Below are positions 17,950 through 25,157 of a stretch of DNA of 25,157 nucleotides, piece by piece. The notes beneath the pieces were generated by a model. That model did no database searches and was not told the origin of the DNA. It saw nothing but the letters and a program-made list of their open reading frames with translations. The stretch covers positions 1 through 25,157 of the forward strand of contig DASXLL010000072.1 of the NCBI GenBank assembly GCA_036496265.1, read 5' to 3'. A program made the position numbers and the translations under genes. The number at the start of each line of letters is the position of its first letter. Position 1 is the stretch's first letter. Source of the DNA: CAYLLN01 sp036496265. GTDB lineage: Bacteria; Planctomycetota; Planctomycetia; Pirellulales; Pirellulaceae.

Positions 17950-18229
17950 CGTCGCCGCTGCGTTTGACCTTCGTCATTTGCAGCAGATGCCACATTCCGA
18001 CCGAGAAGCCCACAACCAAACCCACCAGCGCCCAGTATTTGGTTCCCAGTCGCTGATCGAGATACCCGCCGCCGATTGCCGGAAGCACCATTTCCAGCGC
18101 CACCGTCGTGATCTTAGTGACCCACTCCATAGCGAGGGCCATCGGATCGGCACTGGGACGATTACCGTTCACATGCCGGACGGGATAAATTAGCCGCCAA
18201 TGATTCGAACGTAAGTTATTGCCAGACAA
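17909..18229 (-). CDS. AtpZ/AtpI family protein
   Basis: 106 residues from a TTG at 18229. The conserved core is two membrane helices: EWVTKITTVALEMVLPAIGG and then GYLDQRLGTKYWALVGLVVG followed by FSVGMWHLLQM. The GxxLDxxxGT turn between them is typical of AtpZ-type proteins that precede atp operons. The start is uncertain: ATG at 18142 (MALAMEW) or 18130 would give a protein close to the usual AtpZ length, and no start has a clear Shine-Dalgarno. The C-terminus is Gly/Lys-rich. It is the first gene after the promoter at 18308-18336. Confidence 0.75.
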   Translation of the reverse strand: MSGNNLRSNHWRLIYPVRHVNGNRPSADPMALAMEWVTKITTVALEMVLPAIGGGYLDQRLGTKYWALVGLVVGFSVGMWHLLQMTKVKRSGDGGKKGGEGDGSGN

Positions 18230-18307
18230 TGATTAAGCGATGCTGTTTGGGCAACTGACTTCGCCCAATCAATGCCGCCGACCACCGCTTGCAATTAACG
18301 AGGCAGT

Positions 18308-18336
18308 AATGTAGCCAGCCTAAAATGCGTCGTCAA
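18308..18336 (-). promoter_or_regulatory. Sigma70-like promoter of the atp operon
   Basis: On the minus strand TTGACG (18336-18331) and TACATT (18313-18308) are separated by exactly 17 bases. This gives a start of transcription near 18300, 70 to 160 bases before the first atp gene depending on its start codon. Confidence 0.6.
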
Positions 18337-18976
18337 CGACCCTAAGTCTCAATTCGTGCAATTTTTCACGAAGTCACGATTCGATCGGTAAACTGTTTCA
18401 GGACAGCATGTTATAGCAAATCATATTGCGACGGAACCACGTAGTCTGCAAATCGCTGGCAGTCGAAGGGGGCGAGGGCTGTATTCCAAGAAATACAGAT
18501 TTCATCCGATAGGAGACCTTACAGGTAGGAATTGACTCCCTTGTCCCGCCGGAAATGGATGTCTTTTCATCCACTACACCCCACTTTCGGAGACCCGCTT
18601 GTTGCGTTTTTTCTACATCTCGATTAAAGTGTTTTAGTGGCATCAACGCCGCTGGATTACCGTTGATCGCCGCCCGGCAAGCATGACTGAAACCCCATCG
18701 GTCGCCGTTTTCCGGACCAAGATGTTGCCGCCGGCCAGGATGGCGCAACCGGCTGTCACATAGCGCGTTACGAGCATTTCGGAAGCCCGGTTTGTCCGAT
18801 TAATAAATCGGAAAACTGGCTGCTGCGAGGTTTGCTCTCCCGCCTAGACGCGTGCCTTGGTTGGAGCTTCCCAAGATGTGGAAGAGCCGGGCCCTGTCAT
18901 GGACGATCGAAGTTCGCTGTTGCGAGCGGAAGGGCATTTTGCGTTCCGCCGCAAGCACCTGTGGAGGCATCGTCCA
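18337..18976. other. Long intergenic region between the atp promoter and the DUF4912 gene
   Basis: About 640 bases, visibly more AT-rich than the flanking genes in its first half. It holds three small hairpins: 18479-18498 (CTGTATT/AATACAG), 18556-18573 (TGGATG/CATCCA) and a CCGATT/AATCGG stem near 18798-18813. A 116-codon minus-strand frame (18398-18748, TTG start) and a neighbouring frame over 18410-18520 resemble no family I know and have no ribosome binding site. No tRNA, RNase P, tmRNA or SRP RNA signature was found. The DUF4912 promoter must lie here. Confidence 0.4.
18963..18967 (+). promoter_or_regulatory. Ribosome binding site fixing a TTG start
   Basis: GGAGG lies nine bases before the TTG at 18977. 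It decides the start of the DUF4912 gene in favour of TTG over the upstream ATG at 18899. Confidence 0.65.
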
Positions 18977-20278
18977 TTGATTACCACGGCATCCCTGAAA
19001 ACTCAAAGCTGGAAAGACCTGGCCGACCTGGCCAAGACGAAAGGTCTGTCCGGCTGGCATTCGATGCGGAAGGACGAGCTGGTGAAGGCACTCCTGCGTG
19101 CCGCCCAGCGGCAATCCAAGGTCCGGTCATCCAACGCTGTTCACAAGACGAGCGGTGGCCATAAAACGGCCAAGTCGAAATCAATTCGCCGGCCGACAAG
19201 CGTAAAGCGGCACGCGTCGCACTCGCCGATCCAGCCACATGCCAATGGCTCAAAAACTCCCGTCAAATTGAACGGCAACCATCCCACGACCGCCAAAACA
19301 AACGGGGCGGCCAAAACAAATGGGACTGCTGGCCCGGTCGAAGCGAAAATGCCCGTTCGCTCGGCCAAGCAACAGCGGATCGCGGATAAAATCCACCGCG
19401 CTAATGCCGAGCGAGAACGTTTGAAGGATCTGTCCGGCAGTTTCACGCTGCAAAAATCCGGCAAACGCAAAGCGCCGGAAAAAGACCGCTTGGTGCTCAT
19501 CGTGCGCGATCCTTACTGGCTGCAAGCCATTTGGACTGTGACACGCCTGAGCGTGAAACGAGCCGAAGCAGCATTGGCCGAGCATTGGCATACGGCCGGA
19601 CCGGTTCTCCGCCTGATGGAAGTCGATAGCGGACACACCACGAGCACCGCCGAGCGAGTCTCCCGCGAAATCGAAGTGCATGGCGGCGTGACGAACTGGT
19701 ACATCGAAGTCAACAATCCGCCGCACAGCTTTCGGGCGGAGCTGGGCTATAAAGCCGCGAATGGCAAGTTCTATTCGCTCTGCCGCAGCAATGTGGTGCA
19801 CACACCCGCACCGGACAGCGGCGACGTGATTGACGAGAACTGGACCGATGTGGCCGCCAACTACGAGCGGGTCTATGCCCTCAGTGGCGGTTACTCGGAG
19901 GACAACAATCAAAGCGGCGAGCTGCAAGAACTCTTCGAAGAGCGGCTGCGGCGGCCAATGGGCAATGGCAGTAATTCACAGTTCGGCAGTGGCGCAGAGC
20001 GGGTTCTTAATCGGCATCGCAATCTGGAATTTCATGTCGATGCCGAAATGATTCTCTATGGGAAGACGAAGCCGGATGCGAAGGTGACGTTGGGCGGCGA
20101 GCCAATCAAGCTCCGACCTGATGGTTCCTTTACCGTTCGCCAGCCCATGCCCGATAAGCGGCAGGTGCTGCCGGTTGTCGCGAGTTCGCCCGATGGCGTC
20201 GAGCAGCGGACGATCGTCATCGCGGTTGAGCGCAATACCAAAGTCCTCGAGCCAATGGTCCGCGAGACGAACGATTAG
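18977..20278 (+). CDS. DUF4912 protein with Rho-N-like N-terminus
   Basis: 433 residues from a TTG start supported by GGAGG nine bases upstream. The open frame extends to 18857, with ATG at 18899 as an alternative. Residues 6-42 look like a Rho termination factor N-terminal (SAP-like) helix pair (SWKDLADLAKTKGLSGWHS, then RKDELVKALL). Residues 45-160 are a basic, Lys/Thr/Asn-rich linker. The DUF4912 core covers about 168-280, with RDPYWLQAIWTVT and WYIEVNNPPHSFRAELGYK. Residues 350-420 form an Ig-like beta-sandwich (MILYGKTKPDAKVTLGGEPI, then LRPDGSFTVRQPMPD). A role in nucleic acid binding is suggested only by the Rho-N-like start and basic linker. The gene stands alone. Confidence 0.85.
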   Translation: MITTASLKTQSWKDLADLAKTKGLSGWHSMRKDELVKALLRAAQRQSKVRSSNAVHKTSGGHKTAKSKSIRRPTSVKRHASHSPIQPHANGSKTPVKLNGNHPTTAKTNGAAKTNGTAGPVEAKMPVRSAKQQRIADKIHRANAERERLKDLSGSFTLQKSGKRKAPEKDRLVLIVRDPYWLQAIWTVTRLSVKRAEAALAEHWHTAGPVLRLMEVDSGHTTSTAERVSREIEVHGGVTNWYIEVNNPPHSFRAELGYKAANGKFYSLCRSNVVHTPAPDSGDVIDENWTDVAANYERVYALSGGYSEDNNQSGELQELFEERLRRPMGNGSNSQFGSGAERVLNRHRNLEFHVDAEMILYGKTKPDAKVTLGGEPIKLRPDGSFTVRQPMPDKRQVLPVVASSPDGVEQRTIVIAVERNTKVLEPMVRETND

Positions 20279-20282
20279 ACGC

Positions 20283-20349
20283 GGCGAGCGGGGGACGTAA
20301 GTCCCCCGGTGATGCTGCGTTACCGGGAGGCTTACGTCCTCCGCTCGCC
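20283..20349. repeat. 67-bp imperfect palindrome
   Basis: GGCGAGCGGGGGACGTAAGT at the left is mirrored by ACGTCCTCCGCTCGCC at the right, with only a few mismatches. It starts five bases after the DUF4912 stop. I believe similar GGGGGACGTAAGTCCCC elements recur in planctomycete genomes (memory, not checked). It may act as a bidirectional terminator. Confidence 0.75.
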
Positions 20350-20387
20350 AACTTCTAAACCCGCATTTCTCAGAAGCTACGGCACCT

Positions 20388-20490
20388 GGTTCCCAAGCTC
20401 TGCTTGGGAACCTACTTACACGAAGCTCCGCTTCGCCGGCAGGGAGCGGAGCTTCCGAGCCGATCGCTCCCAAGCGGAGCTTGGGAGCGA
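20388..20490. repeat. Cluster of three GC-rich hairpins (REP/MITE-like)
   Basis: Three stems with 3-base loops occur in series. GGTTCCCAAGC/GCTTGGGAACC is at 20388-20412 (11 bp). CGAAGC/GCTTCG is at 20421-20435. TCGCTCCCAAGC/GCTTGGGAGCGA is at 20464-20490 (12 bp). The first and third share the CCCAAGC/GCTTGGG core, so they look like copies of one small repeated palindrome. The cluster lies between two convergent genes. Confidence 0.75.
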
Positions 20491-20530
20491 GCTTTGCGTC
20501 GCGGGCGCTGCGCGTTGGTAGGAATGCGGG

Positions 20531-22228
20531 CTAAAGCTGTTTCATAAAGGCCGCGAGATCGGCCTTTTCTTGTTTCGTCAGCTTGGTGCCGAGCACAAGG
20601 TTGAAGAATTCGACCGTGTCTTCGAGCGTCAAACACCGCCCGTCGTGTAGGTAGGGCGGACTCTCTTTAATGCCGCGCAGGGTGAACGTCTTAATGGGCC
20701 CATCGGCCGGTTCATCGCCAAGGAATCGCTCGAGGTGCAAATCGTGCATTTGGTTGTCGAGGAAAAAAGGCGCGGGGTGGCAAACGCTGCACTGCCCCTT
20801 GCCGAAAAAGATTTTTTCGCCGCGCAGCTCGCTTTCAGTCGCTTTTTCTGGATCGAGATGGCCCAGCACCGTTAGTTTTGGCGCGGGCGGAAAATCAAAC
20901 ATGTTCTGCGCCTGCGCCATGTGGGGAATGACGCTCCGCGGCAGCTCCTGAAAGCCCTTTTTCATGGCGCGAATAGGGTCGCCGTTGAAGTAGGCCGTGC
21001 GCTGCTCGAACTCGGTAAAATCTTCGACGGAGCGGAGGCTGCGCTTGGAGCCGTGGATTTGTTGGTTGTATACGCCGCGGAGACTAACCGTATCCAGTCG
21101 GAAGCGCCGTTCTTGCGGTCGCATGTCCGGGCTCAAATGAAATTGTCCGGTCGTGTGCCCATTCACGTGGCAATCGAGGCAAGCGACGCCGAGGGTCGGC
21201 TCGGGCGATTTGCGGTCGTCGGTGGTGTTGAATTCCTCTTGCGGCAGCGGAGTCAACAATAGTCGCATTCCTTCGAGTTGCACCGGCGTCATGATCTCTT
21301 TGAAGAGCTCGCGAAAATTGTTGATGCTCACGACTTGCCCGCGCGAAACATCGCCCAGCTCCGGCCGATTCTGGAGGAAAATTGCCGGTGGAAACTCGGG
21401 CAAAAACGCTTCTGGGATGTCGAATTCAACGTCGTAGCGGGCCAGCCGTGGGAACATCTCGATTTGCATCTTTGGGAACACCTGCCCGCCGTTGGTTTGC
21501 AGCGGATGCGGCAGGCTGGGATAGGGGAACAAGCTCTGACGGCGGATTTCGGCCGCGGTCATATCACCGAGTGCTTCCAACGTCATTCCCTGAGCCATTT
21601 TCGCAGTGGGTCCTACCATTACCGCCTTGCCGCGACTCATCGTGACCTGTTTGTCAGGCCGCGGCGTCAGGTCGTAGCGACTTTCCAGCAATTTGCGCTG
21701 GGCAGTGGTGACGTTCGGGCGCGCGGCCGACTCGCTTTCCATGATCTCTTTGAGCGTCATGAACGGATGGTCGGCGTTGAGCGGATCGCGCGCGAAATCG
21801 AACCCTGTCATACGCCCTTCTTTCGCCTGGCTCTTGAAGGCCGGTGAGGCCGGCGAGGCGTGCTTGGGATCGAAGCGTTCGGCCCGATCGTGATCGGTCA
21901 GCTCTTGCTCCGGCCGCGTCTTTTCCGCCCGCCGCGGCCCCTGCGCTTCGGCAACCGCGTCATTATCGCGAGGCGGCTGACCGGGCAGCGCTTGTGGAAG
22001 TTCCCGAGGCTGGCCGGCTGATGGCTGCACGGATTGAGGCTGCCTCTGCGGCTGATTGGCCTTTGCGGGCGACGCAGGCTGTGGCTGACTGGCTCGCGGC
22101 TGAGCGGCCTGGCCGGCGCGAGGTTGCGCAGGCTGAGGCGCCGCGGGCCGGGGCTGCTGGGCAATCGCCATTACGGCGACCCCGAGCATCAGCGCGAAAG
22201 CGATCAACGAGTTCCTGTTGCAAATCAT
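20531..22228 (-). CDS. Di-haem cytochrome c peroxidase-like exported protein
   Basis: 565 residues. A signal peptide (1-23, cleavage after AIA) is followed by a Pro/Gln/Ala-rich linker to about residue 95. Two CXXCH haem motifs are present: CLDCH at 350-354 and CSVCH at 480-484. The segments after them are parallel: RLDTVSLRGVYNQQIHGSK and FTLRGIKESPPYLHDGR. This is the arrangement of CcpA/MauG-type di-haem enzymes. The 250 residues before the first haem site do not resemble the usual enzyme and may be a separate domain. A periplasmic redox role is expected; the substrate is unknown. The ATG has GGGGAG eight bases upstream. Confidence 0.85.
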   Translation of the reverse strand: MICNRNSLIAFALMLGVAVMAIAQQPRPAAPQPAQPRAGQAAQPRASQPQPASPAKANQPQRQPQSVQPSAGQPRELPQALPGQPPRDNDAVAEAQGPRRAEKTRPEQELTDHDRAERFDPKHASPASPAFKSQAKEGRMTGFDFARDPLNADHPFMTLKEIMESESAARPNVTTAQRKLLESRYDLTPRPDKQVTMSRGKAVMVGPTAKMAQGMTLEALGDMTAAEIRRQSLFPYPSLPHPLQTNGGQVFPKMQIEMFPRLARYDVEFDIPEAFLPEFPPAIFLQNRPELGDVSRGQVVSINNFRELFKEIMTPVQLEGMRLLLTPLPQEEFNTTDDRKSPEPTLGVACLDCHVNGHTTGQFHLSPDMRPQERRFRLDTVSLRGVYNQQIHGSKRSLRSVEDFTEFEQRTAYFNGDPIRAMKKGFQELPRSVIPHMAQAQNMFDFPPAPKLTVLGHLDPEKATESELRGEKIFFGKGQCSVCHPAPFFLDNQMHDLHLERFLGDEPADGPIKTFTLRGIKESPPYLHDGRCLTLEDTVEFFNLVLGTKLTKQEKADLAAFMKQL

Positions 22229-22525
22229 GGAAGAGACTCCCCAAGCGAATAGACGAGTTCGATTGCGCGACCGCGAATTCCAGTGGCAGTCGCACTTTCA
22301 ATGCCAAGCTGCTTGACGCAAGGCTGTTGTCGCCAACAGCGGCCCTGCATCACGTCAGGGCACACAATCTGGAGCTTCTTCGTAGACCGAGGACAGACAG
22401 TTTGTCAGAGAACTCGTCGCCGCAAGGTCTGAATGGCGCGCGGTTTGCCGCCTAAGTTGTGAGTTAGATGATTACGTCGAAAAGGCATCTCGCTTATGGC
22501 AGCCAAACAATAGAAGGAATGCCTC
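22229..22525. other. Divergent intergenic region (297 bases)
   Basis: It must hold promoters for the di-haem gene (-) and the YflT-like gene (+). A GCTGTTG/CAACAGC hairpin with a 4-base loop lies at 22323-22340. No convincing -35/-10 pair was found for either gene. Confidence 0.4.
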
Positions 22526-23050
22526 ATGTCAGCGTGTGTTTATGCTATTGCGAACACCGACGCCAAGGCGGTGCGGATCGCGACGCGGCTCAAGGCAAGC
22601 GGGTTTACGCCGACTGATATTTCGGTCCTGGCGCCCGATCGAGGCTCGTTGCGCGATTTGGCGATCGACAATTCGACCAAAGCGCCAGAGGGAGCGGCGA
22701 CGGGAGTCAGCGCCGGCGCGCTCTTAGGCGGGGCGCTTGGCTGGCTCGCGGGCATCGGTTCGCTTGCGGTTCCTGGCGTCGGCCCGTTTCTCGCCGCTGG
22801 GCCAATCATGGCGGCGCTTTCTGGGGCAGCCATCGGCGGCGCGGTCGGCGGCTTAGCCGGCGCATTGATCGGTTTGGGCATCCCAGAATTCGAAGCCAAA
22901 CAATACGAAAGCAAGCTGCGAACGGGCAATATCCTGCTGGCGGTACACATCGATGACACGGAAGAGGCGGTATTAGTCCGGCAAATCATGGAAGAAGAAC
23001 AGGCGGAGGATATTTCAACGGGCACTGAGGCTGTCACTACGGGCTCTTAA
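22526..23050 (+). CDS. YflT-like stress protein with glycine-zipper membrane hairpin
   Basis: 174 residues. Residues 3-38 form a ferredoxin-like half (VYAIANTDAKAVRIATRLKA, then SGFTPTDISVLAPD) typical of the general stress protein YflT family. Residues 56-119 are Gly/Ala-rich with repeated GxxxG patterns (GALLGGALGWLAGIG, AAIGGAVGGLAGALIGLGIP), which would form paired membrane or oligomerising helices. The C-terminal part (YESKLRTGNILLAVHIDD) returns to the soluble fold. A stress role is inferred from the family only. AGAAGGA lies seven bases before the ATG. It is convergent with the hydrolase gene, with a 16-base gap. Confidence 0.8.
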   Translation: MSACVYAIANTDAKAVRIATRLKASGFTPTDISVLAPDRGSLRDLAIDNSTKAPEGAATGVSAGALLGGALGWLAGIGSLAVPGVGPFLAAGPIMAALSGAAIGGAVGGLAGALIGLGIPEFEAKQYESKLRTGNILLAVHIDDTEEAVLVRQIMEEEQAEDISTGTEAVTTGS

Positions 23051-23066
23051 TGGCGGCCTCCGTTCG

Positions 23067-24326
23067 TCATTCGTTCTCGATTGCTTTCCGTGCTTTGGCG
23101 ACCCACGATTCGTAAATGAATTCGGGTTTGCGTTTTCGCCACTCGTCGTCGGATAGCACGCTTAGCTGCGTGCGAGACAGAACTGGCACATTGCCGCCGA
23201 TGGCTTGGGTGCCGCCTTCGCGTTCTTCGGTGGCATAGAGGCGATCCATGGCGACGTTGTTTGCCGCGGCCCATTCGCTGATGTGGGTCGTGGGCAGCTT
23301 TTCGATGTCAGCCGTGGACCAGTTGGGGAAGTCGAGCTTGTCTTCCAGCCAGAGGGCCACGTCGCGGGTGAGGAAAAAGGGGCGGTGACTGACGTCCGGC
23401 ACCAAGCGGTAGTCAAAAACGGTGTCATTCTTGCCGGCTAAGGCGATGGTGCGCCGGCGCAGATCGTGAAAGAAGGCTTCGCCGTGCGTCGGTATGGCGA
23501 CGACCGTGTCGGCCAGGCCGTTGAAGATCAGTGTCGGTCCGCGGCTGGCATGGAGGGCATAGATGGCGGCGGGCCGATCACCGAGGAAGCTCAGCGCCTG
23601 GTAGGGGAGGCCCTGGCACATCGGCTTGGACTTGTCCCAGTATTCGCCCGGTCCGTCGAGGTTGCCGCCGCCAACTAATACGCAGGCGCGGAGGCGGTCG
23701 TCGGCAGCGCCGGCGATCGACAAGACAAACGACCCCATCGAATAGCCCATCGCACCGATGCGGCTGGGATCAATTTCTGGCCGCGACTGCAGGTAGGACA
23801 CGCCTTGCATAATATCGGTGACCATGAGTCCGCCCATCCGGCGGCCGAGCTCGTCGGGCGTCAGCACTTTGTCGTGCGCCCGCGTGCCGCTTTTTCGCTC
23901 CGCATTTCGCTCACCCTCGCCGATTGGATCGTAAGTGAGCACCGCCGCGCCGCCGCGGGCATAGGCGATGCCGGAATAGAACGCATACCAACTCGTTTTA
24001 TCGCCTCCGTGACCGTTGACGACGATCAGTGCGGGCAGCTTTCCGCGGTGGGACTTGGGCAAATACAGAATTGCTGGCACGCGCAAGCCGAACTGGGTTG
24101 AGTAGCTAATGCGTTCTGCGATCACGCCTTCGATTGGCTCGAATTTGCCGTAGCTTTCTGAATTCAGCGGCGGCAGCGGGTCGGGAACCGATAGCGCCGT
24201 TCGAATCTGCTTCCTCCATTGACTTTGCTGCTCCCGGTTCAACGGCCCGTTGAGATCATCCTGTGCCGCCAGCGGCGGCCCGATCAACAGCCAAGACATC
24301 GCCGCGCACCATGCAATTCGTGCCAT
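23067..24326 (-). CDS. Exported alpha/beta hydrolase (acetyl esterase / dienelactone hydrolase type)
   Basis: 419 residues from the ATG at 24326. A frame from TTG at 24341 would contain the ribosome binding site itself (GGAGG, eight bases before the ATG) and is rejected. A signal peptide covers about 1-21. The catalytic triad is readable: nucleophile S196 in GYSMGS, D273 in FNGLADTVV and H314 in DVSHRPFF. NGHGGDKTSW (104-113) provides the oxyanion region. The C-terminal 80 residues (after LEDKLDF) are an extra domain common in planctomycete members. The natural substrate cannot be told; sugar esters are a guess from related acetyl xylan esterases. The 3' end of a group II intron lies just upstream. 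Confidence 0.85.
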   Translation of the reverse strand: MARIAWCAAMSWLLIGPPLAAQDDLNGPLNREQQSQWRKQIRTALSVPDPLPPLNSESYGKFEPIEGVIAERISYSTQFGLRVPAILYLPKSHRGKLPALIVVNGHGGDKTSWYAFYSGIAYARGGAAVLTYDPIGEGERNAERKSGTRAHDKVLTPDELGRRMGGLMVTDIMQGVSYLQSRPEIDPSRIGAMGYSMGSFVLSIAGAADDRLRACVLVGGGNLDGPGEYWDKSKPMCQGLPYQALSFLGDRPAAIYALHASRGPTLIFNGLADTVVAIPTHGEAFFHDLRRRTIALAGKNDTVFDYRLVPDVSHRPFFLTRDVALWLEDKLDFPNWSTADIEKLPTTHISEWAAANNVAMDRLYATEEREGGTQAIGGNVPVLSRTQLSVLSDDEWRKRKPEFIYESWVAKARKAIENE

Positions 24327-24333
24327 AACAACT

Positions 24334-24338
24334 GCCTC
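24334..24338 (-). promoter_or_regulatory. Ribosome binding site fixing the hydrolase start
   Basis: GGAGG on the minus strand lies about eight bases before the ATG at 24326 and excludes the longer TTG start at 24341. Confidence 0.65.
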
Positions 24339-24373
24339 CAAATGTAGAGTCGAGAGGTGGCGCGGTGGTTTAG

Positions 24374-24451
24374 GCGGGACCTATCCGTTGGCCGGCTCTT
24401 TCGTCTGCCGGTGCCTCACTAGCCCAACCTTGCTCCGTTTCCACCTCCCGC
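24374..24451 (-). ncRNA. Putative group II intron domain VI
   Basis: The outer pair GCGGGA (24451-24446) and TCCCGC (24379-24374) encloses two inner stems: GTTGG/CCAAC (24428-24424 with 24391-24387) and CCGGC/GCCGG (24411-24407 with 24396-24392). It is longer than most domain VI hairpins, so the assignment is tentative. Confidence 0.4.
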
Positions 24452-25156
24452 TCATCGAACCGGACGGGCGGATTTCCCGCATCCGGCTCTCGGACCAGAG
24501 TTCACGCCCTTCGCATGCGAGAAATTGCTGCGGAGCTTGGTCGGGTTGAACAGGCCTAGGACTTTCTCCAGGTGTTCGTCAGGGAAATGGCGGATTCCCC
24601 GACCCCGCAGCCGAAACTTCCGCTGCAACCATTGGCGGACCCGGTGAATCGCGTGTTGATGCACGGCTCGATACGCCGGGCTGACGGTCCCGTAACTGAA
24701 GTAATTGGTCCAGCCGCGGAGAACCTGGTTCACCTGCTGGACCAATGCTTCCGGCCGGATGAACGGTGGCAGCTTCCGCACAAGATCGTTGATCTCGTGA
24801 CAAACCCGCTGCACCTTCTTCCGCGAGGGACGGACTCCTGAGTAGGAGTTTCCAGTCCGTCGCGAATACATCCGGCCAAACGTGTAACCGAGGAAGTCAA
24901 ACGAGTCGCTGGCCATGCGGCAGACATGCGTCTTGGTCTCGTTCACCGTCAGCTTCAGCCGTTGCATCATGTCTCGCATCGCCGCCAAAGCCTTATCAGC
25001 TCGGTAGCGACACACGATCACGAAGTCATCGGCAAAGTTGATCAGACGAGCCTGAAAGCGGTCCTGATGACCGAGCGTCTTCCAGCCCAAGACGAACCGC
25101 CGCATGTAGAGATTCGCCAGCAAGGGCGAGATCGGTGCTCCCTGCGGAGTTCCCCG
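24452..25156 (-). CDS. ltrA: Group II intron reverse transcriptase/maturase, C-terminal part (5' end outside window)
   Basis: 235 residues are visible, running in from the right edge with RGTPQGAPISPLLANLYMRR. The reverse transcriptase active-site motif is FADD (variant of YADD) in INFADDFVIVC. The palm/thumb continues with KTHVCRMASDSFDFLGYTFG, and the maturase (X) domain has LRGWTNYFSYGTVSPAY. The end is HFPDEHLEKVLGLFNPTK. No HNH endonuclease domain follows, so the enzyme would rely on target-primed or primer-independent entry. The frame stays open through the domain V RNA and stops at TGA (24454-24452), so the last ten or so residues are encoded by the ribozyme core. Its role is splicing and mobility of the intron. 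Confidence 0.92.
   Translation of the reverse strand, partial: RGTPQGAPISPLLANLYMRRFVLGWKTLGHQDRFQARLINFADDFVIVCRYRADKALAAMRDMMQRLKLTVNETKTHVCRMASDSFDFLGYTFGRMYSRRTGNSYSGVRPSRKKVQRVCHEINDLVRKLPPFIRPEALVQQVNQVLRGWTNYFSYGTVSPAYRAVHQHAIHRVRQWLQRKFRLRGRGIRHFPDEHLEKVLGLFNPTKLRSNFSHAKGVNSGPRAGCGKSARPVR
24457..24489 (-). ncRNA. Group II intron domain V
   Basis: A 33-nt hairpin on the minus strand: GAGCCGGA pairs with TCCGGTTC, with an upper stem GCGG/CCGC and a GAAAT loop. The catalytic triad reads AGC (24488-24486). The size and layout are those of the group II catalytic core. Confidence 0.8.
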
Positions 25157-25157
25157 A

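Larger units (their letters stand above)
24374..25157 (-). mobile_element. Group II intron, 3' part (continues beyond window)
   Basis: It consists of the reverse transcriptase/maturase gene, a domain V hairpin (24457-24489) and downstream structure likely to be domain VI. The 5' domains and the start of the enzyme are outside the window. The 3' splice site was not pinned down; the left boundary given is the outer pair of the putative domain VI. Confidence 0.75.

Noticed and set aside
18398..18748. 116-codon minus-strand frame
   Set aside because: TTG start, no ribosome binding site, no recognisable family and a low-complexity-free but odd composition. It may be a remnant, but there is no support for a gene.
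20388..20490. tRNA or riboswitch in the hairpin cluster
   Set aside because: Stems have 3-base loops and no cloverleaf or known aptamer pattern; they look like repeated palindromes.

Overview
The window looks like a chromosomal segment of a planctomycete, most likely of the Pirellula/Blastopirellula side of the phylum. The evidence is the set of families found together: a HYExAFE-type protein, a DUF4912 protein with a Rho-N-like start, a cadherin-like repeat protein, a YfhO membrane protein, a di-haem peroxidase-like protein, and ATP synthase subunits a, b and c with unusual N-termini. Assignment to this group rests on recognition of gene families and was not tested by a search.

Layout. Positions 1-2373 (+) hold the C-terminal part of a large cadherin-like surface protein with 143-residue repeats. 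hisS follows on the minus strand (2416-3762), convergent with it. A HYExAFE-family gene (3901-4488) and a serine acetyltransferase gene (4855-5823) lie on the plus strand. From 5811 to 18229 everything is on the minus strand. Read in the direction of transcription this block is atpZ-like, an AtpI-like membrane protein, atpB, atpE, atpF, atpH, atpA, atpG, atpD, atpC, then a small FHA protein, an unknown 95-residue protein and a YfhO-like protein. A good sigma70-like promoter lies at 18308-18336 before the first gene. After a 750-base gap come a DUF4912 gene (+), a hairpin cluster, a di-haem cytochrome peroxidase-like gene (-), a YflT-like glycine-zipper protein (+), an exported alpha/beta hydrolase (-), and the 3' end of a group II intron with its reverse transcriptase running off the right edge.

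The atp block is a complete F1Fo synthase (a, b, c, alpha, beta, gamma, delta, epsilon) plus two assembly-type membrane proteins. Its most striking feature is in the spacers. Five of the gene junctions are filled, nearly from stop codon to start codon, by palindromic arrays of 7-base units in two sequence families (AATGACA-like and CTTGAAA-like). The genes after these arrays have no visible Shine-Dalgarno sequence, while the c-subunit gene, which has no array, has a good one. Subunits a and b also carry large extensions and histidine-rich stretches.

No CRISPR array, tRNA, rRNA, prophage or recognisable defence island was seen. The strongest candidates for something undescribed are the heptamer arrays, the extended His-rich Fo subunits, and a possible PD-(D/E)XK nuclease core in the HYExAFE protein.
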